64,000 nt of DNA from Bacillus cereus group sp. RP43 (GTDB taxonomy: Bacteria > Bacillota > Bacilli > Bacillales > Bacillaceae_G). Within the stretch, counting starts at the first letter, position 1; every line of letters starts with the position of its first letter. Where the stretch lies: NCBI RefSeq assembly GCF_040459645.1, contig NZ_JARVHQ010000001.1, positions 3,100,001-3,164,000 of the forward strand, written 5' to 3'. This document shows, one piece after another, positions 18,120 through 26,244 of the stretch. Both the position numbers and the translations under genes were made by a program. Under the pieces are notes generated by a model, which saw nothing but the letters and a program-made list of their open reading frames with translations, made no database searches and was not told the DNA's origin.

Positions 18120-18539
18120 GTATTCACCTCAAATAATTATTTATACTGCCATTTGCAAGCAGTATTCTAACCTACTTGCTTAGATTTTACACATCATATA
18201 GTATGCATTCAACTAAAACCTCATATAATGAACGATATTATTTAATATTATTCAAGTTTTTAACTAAATATCTTAAAAACGATACTTTTTCTCGTTATTT
18301 TGTTTAATTTGATGAAATAACATGTATTATTCGAAGATGAGTTTTATCTTCTTTTTTGAGGCTTCATTCAGTGAATGAAATTATATTAACGATTTCCTGA
18401 ATATATATATCGTAACTTACAATAGATCAACGATTTGATAAGATATATCGATTTACCGACAAATCTTGATAATAATGGTAACCTATCCATATTAAAAATA
18501 TAGCAATTCTCCTTCTCCCTTACTTTTCTAATATGATAT
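18120..18539. other. 420-base AT-rich gap, nothing recognised
   Basis: Contains short AT-rich palindromic stretches (for example near 18400-18460) but no ORF with a ribosome site, no strong terminator and no RNA gene that I can recognise. The promoter of the TPR gene is probably in its first 100 bases. Confidence 0.4.
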
Positions 18540-19418
18540 TTACTTCTTTATTTCACCAAATGTAATTTTCATATTCGGAGCATACACTAAAGATGCATGT
18601 ATATGAAACACTTCAAAAAATCGTAGTTCTGCTTCATATTGAGCGAGCGCTTCAGCAAATGTTAAGCCCCGACTCATTAAACGGTCTATAAATTGTTGTT
18701 TTTCACCTGGATTACTAGCAATCCCCTCTTCTTTTAGAGAATTATATAATCCTTGCTTATCATTTTGATTTAAATTAGAATCTAAAAAATTCACTTTATC
18801 ACTTACTCTACATTCAATATTTTTAACACCTAATTCACTTAAATACATTGGTATTTTCATACCAATATTGCCATCTCTACCGTTTCTCTGTGTATCCCTT
18901 TCAAATAATTTCTGTAAAACACCTAGCTGGATGATTTCCGATTGATTCTCTCCCTCTAATACGTATGAAGACATATTTGACATCCAATGTGGCTCAAAAC
19001 AGATTATTCTACCTCCTTCTTTAATCGAATGTATCATTTTTTCTAGCATCGTTTTTGGAGTACTCATATGTAATAAGAAGGCATGACAGATTGCTATATC
19101 GTATTTATTTTCCAAGTCAATTTCTGTAGCATCCCCCTCAATAAATTCTGCTTCATATGGGAGTGCACGAAACAACTCTCTCGCTTCAGCTATTAATGCT
19201 TTCCCGCTATCAATGCCTGTATATTTTGATCCATTTGGAAGCAAAGGCAACAAAACTAAGCCTAAATAACCATATCCACAGCCGTAATCAACAATATGTA
19301 CCGGTTCAGAAATCTTCCAAACTGTATTTACTAAAAAACTTAAATAATCATCATTGTAATATAAATCTCTCGTATTTTTTAAATATGTTAGTTTACTGTT
19401 CCAATCATACTCTTCCAA
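18540..19418 (-). CDS. Class I SAM-dependent methyltransferase
   Basis: Protein of 292 residues with a Rossmann-like methyltransferase fold. Motif I is VDYGCGYGYLGL at about 43-54, the acidic end of strand 2 is TGIDSGKAL (about 70), and post-motif II is EGDATEID with CHAFLLHM. The C-terminal third (about 190-292) is specific and unrecognised. A TTG start at 19418 has AAGGAGGCG ten bases upstream. The substrate cannot be read from the sequence. Single gene between argS (same strand, its terminator lies between) and the TPR gene. Confidence 0.75.
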   Translation of the reverse strand: MEEYDWNSKLTYLKNTRDLYYNDDYLSFLVNTVWKISEPVHIVDYGCGYGYLGLVLLPLLPNGSKYTGIDSGKALIAEARELFRALPYEAEFIEGDATEIDLENKYDIAICHAFLLHMSTPKTMLEKMIHSIKEGGRIICFEPHWMSNMSSYVLEGENQSEIIQLGVLQKLFERDTQRNGRDGNIGMKIPMYLSELGVKNIECRVSDKVNFLDSNLNQNDKQGLYNSLKEEGIASNPGEKQQFIDRLMSRGLTFAEALAQYEAELRFFEVFHIHASLVYAPNMKITFGEIKK

Positions 19419-19530
19419 AAACCACGCCTCCTTTTATATACAAAACTAAAGTTCTCTATAGATTAGCCATATCCCTACACTATTGTTGAAATTTCAGGCT
19501 AGTTAAGTATAAATAGCAAAATTCCAAAGT

Positions 19531-19570
19531 AAAAAAACTAGTGCATTGTTAACGATACACTAGCCTTTTT
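19531..19570 (-). terminator. Terminator after argS
   Basis: On the minus strand GCTAGTG...CACTAGTTTTTTT: 7-bp core stem, a partly paired loop and a run of seven T. It lies directly after the argS stop. Confidence 0.8.
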
Positions 19571-19574
19571 TATT

Positions 19575-21263
19575 TTACATCTCCTCAGGCGCCTCCACCC
19601 CAAGTAAACGTAATCCCTCTTTTAATACAACCGTCACAGCATAAGCTAATGCGATTCTACTCTCTTTTTCTTCGTTCTCTTCTAAAATACGAACATTTCC
19701 ATAATATTTATTGAACGCTTGTGCTACATCTAATACGTATTTTGAAATAATAGATGGCTCATTTTTATTGAAGGCTGCTTCAGTTACTTCTGGGAATCTG
19801 TTGAGTAATTTTACTACACTCCAGCTGTAATCGTCTTTTAATTCAAAAGTACACGTTTCAAATTCTACACTTTCTTTTCTTAAAATTGAACAAGCACGCG
19901 CATGTGTGTATTGTACATACGGTCCTGTTTCCCCTTCAAATTTCAACATATTTTCTAATGAGAATTCAATATTATGCATACGCTCATTTTTTAAATCGTG
20001 GAAGATAACTGCTCCAACACCTACTTGCTTTGCCACTTCTTCTTTTTGTTTTAAATTCGGATTTTTCTCTTCAATATTTTGTTCCGCAAGTGCAACAGCT
20101 TCTTCTAGCACTTCTTCTAATAAAATAATTCTACCCTTACGTGTCGACATTTTCTTACCATCTTTTAATATGAACCCGAACGGTACATGTTCCATCCCAT
20201 CAACCCAAGTGTAGCCAAGCTTTTTTAATACAGTGAAAAATTGATTAAAATGCAAGCTTTGTTCGGGTCCTACTACATATAAAGCCTTATCAAATTCGTA
20301 TGTGTTTTGACGATACAATGCGGCTGTTAAATCACGTGTTGCGTAAATGGTAGCACCATCTGATTTTCTAATTAAACATGGCGGCATACCTTCTTCTTCT
20401 AAATTAACGACTAATGCCCCTTCTGATTCTTCCAGTAAGTCGTGCTCTTCTAAAATCCCAATAAAGTCTTCCATTTTATCATTATAGAAAGCTTCTCCTT
20501 GAAAGTTTGTAAATTCCACACCGAGAAGTTCATAAATACGAGAAAATTCTTTTAAAGACTCATGACGGAACCAATTCCAAAGTTCGACTGCTTCTTCATT
20601 TCCTTCTTCTAGTTTTTTAAACCATGAGCGTCCTTCTTCTTCTAGTTCTTTGTTCTCTTTTGCTTCTTCATGAAACTGAACATATAACTTAAATAACTCA
20701 CGAATTGGATCCTCTTTAACAACTTCTTCATTTCCCCATTTTTTATATGCGGTAATTAACTTTCCGAACTGTGTTCCCCAATCCCCAATATAATTAATTC
20801 CGACAACTTCATATCCACATTTTTCGGCGATATGTTTCAGCGAATTGCCGATCATTGTAGAACGTAAATGCCCCATTGAAAAAGGTTTCGCGATATTAGG
20901 AGAGGAATAATCGATAACTACCGTTTTTTCACATCCAAAGTGATTTTGACCGTACTCTTCTTTCTCCGCTAAAATTGTTTTTAATACTTCATCACTTACT
21001 GTTTGACGATTAAAAAAGACGTTTACATACGGGCCAACAGCCTCTATTTTCGTAAAAAATGGGTCATTTAATTTCTCCGCAACTTCCTTTGCGATAGTAG
21101 CTGGTGATTTTTTATATTGCTTCGCTAGTGAAAAACATGGGAACGCTGCATCACCGAATTCATCTTGTTTTGGGGTTTCGATTAAATCTAAAATTTGATT
21201 TTGCGTTAATTCGTCCGTAATAATATTTGATAAGCTCTTCGCAAACTGCGTTTTATACTCCAT
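19575..21263 (-). CDS. argS: Arginyl-tRNA synthetase
   Basis: Class I synthetase of 562 residues that charges tRNA-Arg. The HIGH-like signature is SSPNIAKPFSMGHLRST (about 120-136), the lysine loop is KKMSTRKG (about 365), and the C-terminal anticodon-binding DALR domain ends LGVEAPEEM. The N-terminal Add-1 domain is present. ATG 21263 has AAGGAGG upstream. The B. subtilis enzyme has 556 residues and, as I recall, the B. cereus group has two argS genes; this may be the T-box-controlled second copy. That paralogy is from memory. Confidence 0.93.
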   Translation of the reverse strand: MEYKTQFAKSLSNIITDELTQNQILDLIETPKQDEFGDAAFPCFSLAKQYKKSPATIAKEVAEKLNDPFFTKIEAVGPYVNVFFNRQTVSDEVLKTILAEKEEYGQNHFGCEKTVVIDYSSPNIAKPFSMGHLRSTMIGNSLKHIAEKCGYEVVGINYIGDWGTQFGKLITAYKKWGNEEVVKEDPIRELFKLYVQFHEEAKENKELEEEGRSWFKKLEEGNEEAVELWNWFRHESLKEFSRIYELLGVEFTNFQGEAFYNDKMEDFIGILEEHDLLEESEGALVVNLEEEGMPPCLIRKSDGATIYATRDLTAALYRQNTYEFDKALYVVGPEQSLHFNQFFTVLKKLGYTWVDGMEHVPFGFILKDGKKMSTRKGRIILLEEVLEEAVALAEQNIEEKNPNLKQKEEVAKQVGVGAVIFHDLKNERMHNIEFSLENMLKFEGETGPYVQYTHARACSILRKESVEFETCTFELKDDYSWSVVKLLNRFPEVTEAAFNKNEPSIISKYVLDVAQAFNKYYGNVRILEENEEKESRIALAYAVTVVLKEGLRLLGVEAPEEM

Positions 21264-21292
21264 ACTGTAACCTCCTTATTTTTTAAAACACA

Positions 21293-21525
21293 AAAAACTC
21301 GTCTCTAAAAAAGAGACGAGTTTTAACCCGTGGTACCACCCTTGTTGTTCATTACGAACCACTTTCCCGTTTATAACGAGGACAGGGGGCCTCGGCTTAC
21401 TCTACTATTCGTTCAAGAAGCATCTCCGAAGTGCGCTTCATCTTTTCTTCCGCACTAGGCTCACACCATCCCTAGCTCGCTTTCCTTCTGAAAAAGACTA
21501 CTCTCTTCATCACAGACAGTATATT
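21293..21525 (-). promoter_or_regulatory. T-box riboswitch of argS (Arg specifier)
   Basis: Minus-strand T-box core AGGGTGGTACCACGGG (21342-21327) is followed by the terminator hairpin AAACTCGTCTCT / AGAGACGAGTTT (21324-21293) with a T tail. The specifier region CTTCTTGAACGAATAG holds CGA, an Arg codon, at about 21411-21409. The other T-box stems are visible upstream. Confidence 0.88.
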
Positions 21526-21562
21526 TAATTAATTATTGCTTATTATACATCTTTTCAAACAA

Positions 21563-22339
21563 TTAGCAAAGGTCAATTACCCCAAAATGAAACTTTGCAC
21601 TTTTTCTTTTGTATACGTGAAAATTGTGTTTTTCAAATCTAGTACTACGGAAATGGTCTTTCAGAACGACACGTTTTCTCGCCACACGCTTCGCTTCCGC
21701 AATTGTTTCATCAGTAATATCATGATACAAAGCGAAGTGTTTTAACCCTTTAATTCCATCTGATTCTATGACAGTTTCTTCAAACATCGGATCAAGGTAA
21801 ACAACGTCATAACTATTATCTTCACATTGCGTTAAAAAAGCGAAATGCTCTGTTTGCTTTACATGGATTCTTTGCATTGCCTTATCGATTTCAGAAACTG
21901 ATGAAGACCATGCTTGCAAACCTTTTTCCATTATGTAAGCCATATATTCGTTACCTTCAAGTCCTGTTACTGTTCCGTTCTCACCAACGATATAACTAGC
22001 TACAATACTATCTGATGCCATACCGAGCGTACAATCTAACACTGTCATTCCGCTCTCTAACTTTGCAGCTTGTACAAATGGATCGTGCTCTCCGCGCATT
22101 AACCTTTTCACACGAAACATCGCCGAATTTGGATGAAAGAAAAACGACTCTTCCGTACCCTTTGGATAAATAGCTAATCGGTTTTTCCCTACGACAAGTA
22201 CATCCTGTTTATACTGCTCATGCAGTTTGTGTACAGGTATATCATTACGTAAAACGAAAGAACAATTTAATTCTTCCGCTACCTTATTTGCATAAGCTAT
22301 CATTTCTTTATTTGTTCTTCCTGCTGTTGTTACTATCAT
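21563..22339 (-). CDS. ypiP: YpiP/RsmJ-like SAM-dependent methyltransferase
   Basis: Protein of 258 residues. After an N-terminal domain with FFFHPNSAMFRVKRLMRGEHDPF comes the methyltransferase core: VLDCTLGMASDSIVASY (motif I, ~97), TGLEGNEYMAYIMEKG, and YDVVYLDPMFE, the D-P-x-F variant seen in RsmJ-type rRNA guanine N2-methyltransferases. B. subtilis YpiP is the closest match I recall. ATG 22339 follows AGAGGTG. It is 49 bases downstream of brxA on the same strand. RNA methylation is inferred from the family; the target is unknown. Confidence 0.75.
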   Translation of the reverse strand: MIVTTAGRTNKEMIAYANKVAEELNCSFVLRNDIPVHKLHEQYKQDVLVVGKNRLAIYPKGTEESFFFHPNSAMFRVKRLMRGEHDPFVQAAKLESGMTVLDCTLGMASDSIVASYIVGENGTVTGLEGNEYMAYIMEKGLQAWSSSVSEIDKAMQRIHVKQTEHFAFLTQCEDNSYDVVYLDPMFEETVIESDGIKGLKHFALYHDITDETIAEAKRVARKRVVLKDHFRSTRFEKHNFHVYKRKSAKFHFGVIDLC

Positions 22340-22388
22340 TTTTTCACCTCTATATAAAGAAAAGAGGGAGATTCACTCTCCCCCTACT

Positions 22389-22823
22389 TTAGCAATTCTT
22401 TTCGAAAGCTTGTTCTAAGTTTGTAATAATTTCGTCCATTGTTGCGCCTTCAATTTCATGACGGTGAATGAAGTGAACAACTTCTTTTCCTTTTAGTAAT
22501 GCCATAGATGGTGAAGATGGAGGGATTTCTCCGAAGTATTCACGCATTTTCGCAGTAGCGTCTTTATCTTGACCTGCAAATACAGTTACAAGATGATCAG
22601 GTTGTTTTTCAGCACGTACAACCGCTTGACCAGCTGATGGGCGTGCTAAGCCAGCTGCACAACCACAAACAGAGTTTACAACTACTAAAGTTGTACCTGT
22701 TGCATTCTCAATAAATTCTGTTACAGCTTCTTCTGTAGTTAACTCTTCAAATCCAGAACGCACTAACTCTTGGCGCATTGGAATTACCATTTGACGCATG
22801 TATTCTTCATATGCATTTGACAT
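22389..22823 (-). CDS. brxA: Bacilliredoxin BrxA (YphP family)
   Basis: Thioredoxin-fold protein of 144 residues that removes bacillithiol from oxidised protein thiols in the cytosol. The active site CGC sits in VVNSVCGCAAGLARP at about 53, with FAGQDK and PPSSPSMALLKGKEVVHF further on, all typical. The N-terminus (YEEYMRQMVIPMRQEL) matches B. subtilis YphP/BrxA more closely than YqiW/BrxB. ATG 22823 has AAGGAGAG upstream. Neighbours YpiP and YpgR-like proteins on the same strand recall the B. subtilis yp* cluster. Confidence 0.93.
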   Translation of the reverse strand: MSNAYEEYMRQMVIPMRQELVRSGFEELTTEEAVTEFIENATGTTLVVVNSVCGCAAGLARPSAGQAVVRAEKQPDHLVTVFAGQDKDATAKMREYFGEIPPSSPSMALLKGKEVVHFIHRHEIEGATMDEIITNLEQAFEKNC

Positions 22824-22906
22824 CTTGTAATCTCTCCTTCAACTTTCATTCCAACTTCATCATATCACGCGCTATTAATAGGTGCAAAAGAAAGATAACG
22901 ATGATT

Positions 22907-23290
22907 TCATTTTTTTGTAGGGATTTCACAAACCCCTTCACGGCAGTGTCCAACTGGGACAAGTTTTCTATTGTTAGCGATATAATCATATACTTTGCTT
23001 CCAAATCCAAGTACGATAGATAGCTTTATAAAAGGAACTGCAAACCAATAAGATGGAACGGCCTTTGCTAATACGTTAATGCTATGAATTCCGTCATACC
23101 ACTTATTATTTTTTAAAATATACAGTCTTTGTTCCATCTTACTTTGTAATTCTTGAGAAAGTTCATATTTCTCAACTACATCTTCATCTCGAAATGAAAC
23201 AAATTTCATCTTACCCTTTTTATCTAATTTTTTCGTACGTTCTGCAACTGCTGTACACATCGGACACCAACTATCATAGAAAACAATCAT
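22907..23290 (-). CDS. DCC-family thiol-disulfide oxidoreductase (DUF393)
   Basis: Small protein of 127 residues. The N-terminal YDSWCPMC is the D-x-x-C-x-x-C signature that gives the DCC family its name; the DG-x-x-S motif (YDGIHSINVL) follows, and a hydrophobic stretch at about 79-95 may be membrane associated. Cysteines near the C-terminus (CREGVCEIP) are an addition worth noting. The start lies 3 bases after the ypgR stop, so the two are co-transcribed. A redox role is from the family; its partner is unknown. Confidence 0.8.
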   Translation of the reverse strand: MIVFYDSWCPMCTAVAERTKKLDKKGKMKFVSFRDEDVVEKYELSQELQSKMEQRLYILKNNKWYDGIHSINVLAKAVPSYWFAVPFIKLSIVLGFGSKVYDYIANNRKLVPVGHCREGVCEIPTKK

Positions 23291-23293
23291 ATA

Positions 23294-24421
23294 TTATTCC
23301 CCTTTACGAGACTCCGTCATTTGCTTCCATACAGAACCTTTTGCTTCTTCGCCGCCTTCAATACGTTCTAAAGCTAAACGTGCTTGCATTGCTACTTCAA
23401 ACTCTGGATCATCTTCTGCTGCTTTTAATGCCGGAATTGCACTTTCATCACCAAGTTCAAATAAGAACATTGCTGCACGCCAGCGTACTAATTTACTTGA
23501 ATCTTTCAGAGATTTAATCATAACGAACATCGCTGCTGGGTCACCTACATCCGATAAGCAATCTCCCGCTGTACGGCGAACACTTACAGAACGATCTAAT
23601 AACGCCTTATATAATAACGGCAATACGCCTTCACCTTTTACCATACCTAAATAAGCTGTTGCTAAGCGGCGAATAGATACTTTCTCATCATCTAGCGCCA
23701 TTTTCAATACCGTCATATCCTCTTCCGTTGGATCCATTTGTTCTAGAGCTGCAAAACGGTTTTTCCAGTCAGAATCTTTCATCATCTCTTCTGTTACTTT
23801 ATATGGCTCACGCTTTTGAATCGTTACTTCAACAGCACCTGCTTGATCTAATAATTCTTTAACCGTTTGATTTACACGTTCTTCTGAATAAGCAGCAACA
23901 ATTTCTTCTACTACTTCTTTCCCGATTTCTTCAAAATTACCGTAACGTGTACTTTGCTCTACCCATTTGCGCTCTTTCACAACGTTAGGTGCAGACATTT
24001 GCACTTTCATAATGGATTCTTTAAAACGATCAGGTAAGCCTACACGCTCTTCTGTCGTTCCATCTGTTAACTTCACTTGCATCGGAATAGTAAAGAACAT
24101 TTGAACAAACACTTTCACTTCTCCAAAATGAGAAAGTTGTTGTTCTTCGCTTTCTTCCACTATTTCTTCACCAAAAACGGCACGAACTTGTTGTAATAAA
24201 ACTTTCCAGTCATACTTCGCATTTCGCTCCACTGCTAAAAAGTCTGCTACATGATACACACCTTTAATGCCTTCAATCTTCAAAATTTCTTGCACTTGTA
24301 CTGGTGCTTGTTCTTTATTTTCATTTGTATAATTATTACGCGCTCCTGATGGTAATACTTCATTCAAAATAACTTTCATTGTATTCGGACTTGGCGTCGG
24401 TTCAATTGCTTTAATTTTCAC
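23294..24421 (-). CDS. ypgR: YpgR-like protein: Nfu N-terminal domain plus HEAT repeats
   Basis: Protein of 375 residues. Residues 1-90 read as an Nfu/NifU N-terminal domain (IEPTPSPNTMKVILNE, GIKGVYHVADFLAVERN); the C-terminal third is a set of PBS-lyase/HEAT repeats (VSIRRLATAYLGMVKGE, VSVRRTAGDCLSDVGDP, LVRWRAAMFLFELGDE). The Nfu Cys-x-x-Cys domain itself is absent, so it is not a complete Fe-S carrier. A GTG start at 24421 has AAAGGAG about 11 bases upstream. It is followed immediately by the DCC oxidoreductase gene. It matches B. subtilis YpgR in domain order; the function is not established. Confidence 0.75.
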   Translation of the reverse strand: MKIKAIEPTPSPNTMKVILNEVLPSGARNNYTNENKEQAPVQVQEILKIEGIKGVYHVADFLAVERNAKYDWKVLLQQVRAVFGEEIVEESEEQQLSHFGEVKVFVQMFFTIPMQVKLTDGTTEERVGLPDRFKESIMKVQMSAPNVVKERKWVEQSTRYGNFEEIGKEVVEEIVAAYSEERVNQTVKELLDQAGAVEVTIQKREPYKVTEEMMKDSDWKNRFAALEQMDPTEEDMTVLKMALDDEKVSIRRLATAYLGMVKGEGVLPLLYKALLDRSVSVRRTAGDCLSDVGDPAAMFVMIKSLKDSSKLVRWRAAMFLFELGDESAIPALKAAEDDPEFEVAMQARLALERIEGGEEAKGSVWKQMTESRKGE

Positions 24422-24587
24422 TTAAAAATACTCTCCTTTATTGCGTGTTCTTAGCTGTATTGTAACATGTTACCCCTTTATACTCCTACTCGGATGCTTA
24501 ATTTTGCTGATTTCTTCCCATCATCATACTTTTTCATGCTTTCTCTTTCCACCTAATTATTCCGAAACTATAGTTAAGAGTCTAATA

Positions 24588-24926
24588 TTATTGCGATGCC
24601 CCCTCCCGCCTTCTCTCTAAAAATGTAATACTTTCAATCACCACTTCAGTTCTATATATTCTCTTTCCTTGTTCATCATCGTAATTACTCGTATGAATAC
24701 GCCCGGTAATTCCAACAAGTGAACCCTTCGTACAATATTCTGTTACATTTTCAGCCGATTTTCGCCAAACAACACAATTTATAAAATCTACTTGTTGTTC
24801 ACCTAAACTATTTCGAAAACCTCTATTCACCGCAACACATATCCGTGCATATGCGACTCCTTGTTTTGTGTAGTATAATTCTGGCTCCTTTGTCAATCTA
24901 CCGATTAATACAACTCGATTCATCAT
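24588..24926 (-). CDS. ssbB: Short single-stranded DNA-binding protein SsbB
   Basis: OB-fold SSB of 112 residues, equal to the B. subtilis competence SSB (113) and shorter than the replicative SSB (about 170). Seen: [62 protein letters not shown]. The acidic C-terminal tip that binds partner proteins (DDDLPF) is missing, as in SsbB. ATG 24926 has GAGGTGG upstream. Stand-alone gene. A role in protecting incoming DNA during transformation is from the family. Confidence 0.88.
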   Translation of the reverse strand: MMNRVVLIGRLTKEPELYYTKQGVAYARICVAVNRGFRNSLGEQQVDFINCVVWRKSAENVTEYCTKGSLVGITGRIHTSNYDDEQGKRIYRTEVVIESITFLERRREGASQ

Positions 24927-25046
24927 AATTTATACCACCTCACATATTTTTCTTCATTGTAAAGAAAAATGTTGGAAGGGTAAAAAGTACAAAACGGCAT
25001 GTTTGTAAATAAAAAGTATTACTTTATATCTTACAAAACTAAAAAA

Positions 25047-25079
25047 GAAACCCTACATAGTTTAAACATGTAAGGTTTC
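25047..25079 (-). terminator. Terminator after the 84-residue ORF
   Basis: GAAACCCTACAT (25047-25058) pairs with ATGTAAGGTTTC (25068-25079). On the minus strand TTTCTTTTTT follows. Confidence 0.8.
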
Positions 25080-25087
25080 CAAAAATA

Positions 25088-25342
25088 TTATACTTCACTG
25101 CAAGATATGTAATATCCTCCGCGAGCCATCTTTATTTCAACGCGGTACAACACACTTTCTAAATAAAAAGTAATCGGTTTAACTTTACTCTCAAATTTTA
25201 TATGTTCATGACATTCAACCGCATACCCTTCGATAGCTGAAGTAATAACTTGTGATGAAGGATACGTTAAAGCGTCATCTAGTTCTATGAAAAAACTTTT
25301 AGAAAATAGTTTTTTCATAATCCCTTTTTTCTCTTTCATCAT
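25088..25342 (-). CDS. Small hypothetical protein
   Basis: Eighty-four residues, no family recognised. A basic N-terminus (KEKKGIMKKLFSK) leads into an alternating pattern (FIELDDALTYPSSQVITSAIEGY) and an Ile/Tyr-rich end (YRVEIKMARGGYYISCSEV). ATG 25342 has GAGGGGG seven bases upstream, and a good terminator follows, which argues for a real gene. It has no signal peptide or membrane segment. Single-gene transcript between ssbB and the Bax inhibitor gene. Confidence 0.6.
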   Translation of the reverse strand: MMKEKKGIMKKLFSKSFFIELDDALTYPSSQVITSAIEGYAVECHEHIKFESKVKPITFYLESVLYRVEIKMARGGYYISCSEV

Positions 25343-25401
25343 ATTCCATCCCCCTCAATTCAAGTCGCCAACATCCACATTTTCAATTTATCTTTGAAAA
25401 T

Positions 25402-25436
25402 AAAAAAATCCTGCACATTTCATGCAGGATTTTTTT
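25402..25436 (-). terminator. Terminator after the Bax inhibitor-1 gene
   Basis: AAAAAAATCCTGCA (25402-25415) pairs with TGCAGGATTTTTTT (25423-25436), ending at the stop codon of the gene. Confidence 0.85.
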
Positions 25437-25437
25437 A

Positions 25438-26169
25438 TTAGTCATTTTTCGTAAAGTAAGAAACAAAACGAAGAATTTCTAAGTATAACCATACTAGAGT
25501 CATCATTAGACCCATTGCACCGTACCACTCCATATATTTTGGAGCTTGGCTACGTGCGCCGCTTTCGATTAAATCGAAGTCTAGTAATAAATTTAATGCA
25601 GCAACTACAATAACAACCGCACTAATGATAATACCGATAGTTCCACCTTGGTGAATATATGGAACAGTAACACCGAACATGTTTAATAAGAATACGATTA
25701 AATACATAACCATAATTCCCATTGTCGCTGCTATTACACCCGTACGGAATTTATCAGTTACTTTTACTACGCGCGTTGCATATAAAACTAACATCGCAAA
25801 TAGAATTGAGATTGTTAGTAATACAGCGTTTAAAACAATAGTATCGCCAAATTTCATTGTATAAACCGCTGAAATACTTCCTAACACTACCCCTTCTACC
25901 GCTGCATAGATTGGTGCACCAATAGGTGATATGCGCGGGAAGAATATAGACGCAAACGCAACGATTGCCGCAATAACTAAAGCACCAATTAATACTGGCA
26001 TCTTCATCGTACCTTGCGTCATCTGTATGTATGAATAGACAGACGTTGCAAGCAGCAAGATAAGCATGATAAACGTTTTGCCTACTGTTCCGCCAATAGT
26101 CATCGCAGAAGCATTTGCTCCCTCTTTACGGAATGCCTCTTTTTTCAACATTGGATTAGATGTTCTCAT
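25438..26169 (-). CDS. Bax inhibitor-1/YccA-family membrane protein
   Basis: Integral membrane protein of 243 residues with seven hydrophobic helices starting at about residue 28. The C-terminal DFDLIESGARSQAPKYMEWYGAMGLMMTLVWLYLEILRF is a common ending of the YccA-type branch. The first ~25 residues are cytosolic and Lys-rich. ATG 26169 follows AGGAGGG. Family members are proton-sensitive calcium leak channels or stress modulators; which applies here is unknown. It is 75 bases downstream of the ABC-F gene on the same strand. Confidence 0.85.
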   Translation of the reverse strand: MRTSNPMLKKEAFRKEGANASAMTIGGTVGKTFIMLILLLATSVYSYIQMTQGTMKMPVLIGALVIAAIVAFASIFFPRISPIGAPIYAAVEGVVLGSISAVYTMKFGDTIVLNAVLLTISILFAMLVLYATRVVKVTDKFRTGVIAATMGIMVMYLIVFLLNMFGVTVPYIHQGGTIGIIISAVVIVVAALNLLLDFDLIESGARSQAPKYMEWYGAMGLMMTLVWLYLEILRFVSYFTKND

Positions 26170-26244
26170 TTTTTCCCTCCTAAAATAGGTTCTACCAATA
26201 GTGTAAAGTTTTTCTCTTTACTTTTCAATATATGCAGCTTGTTT

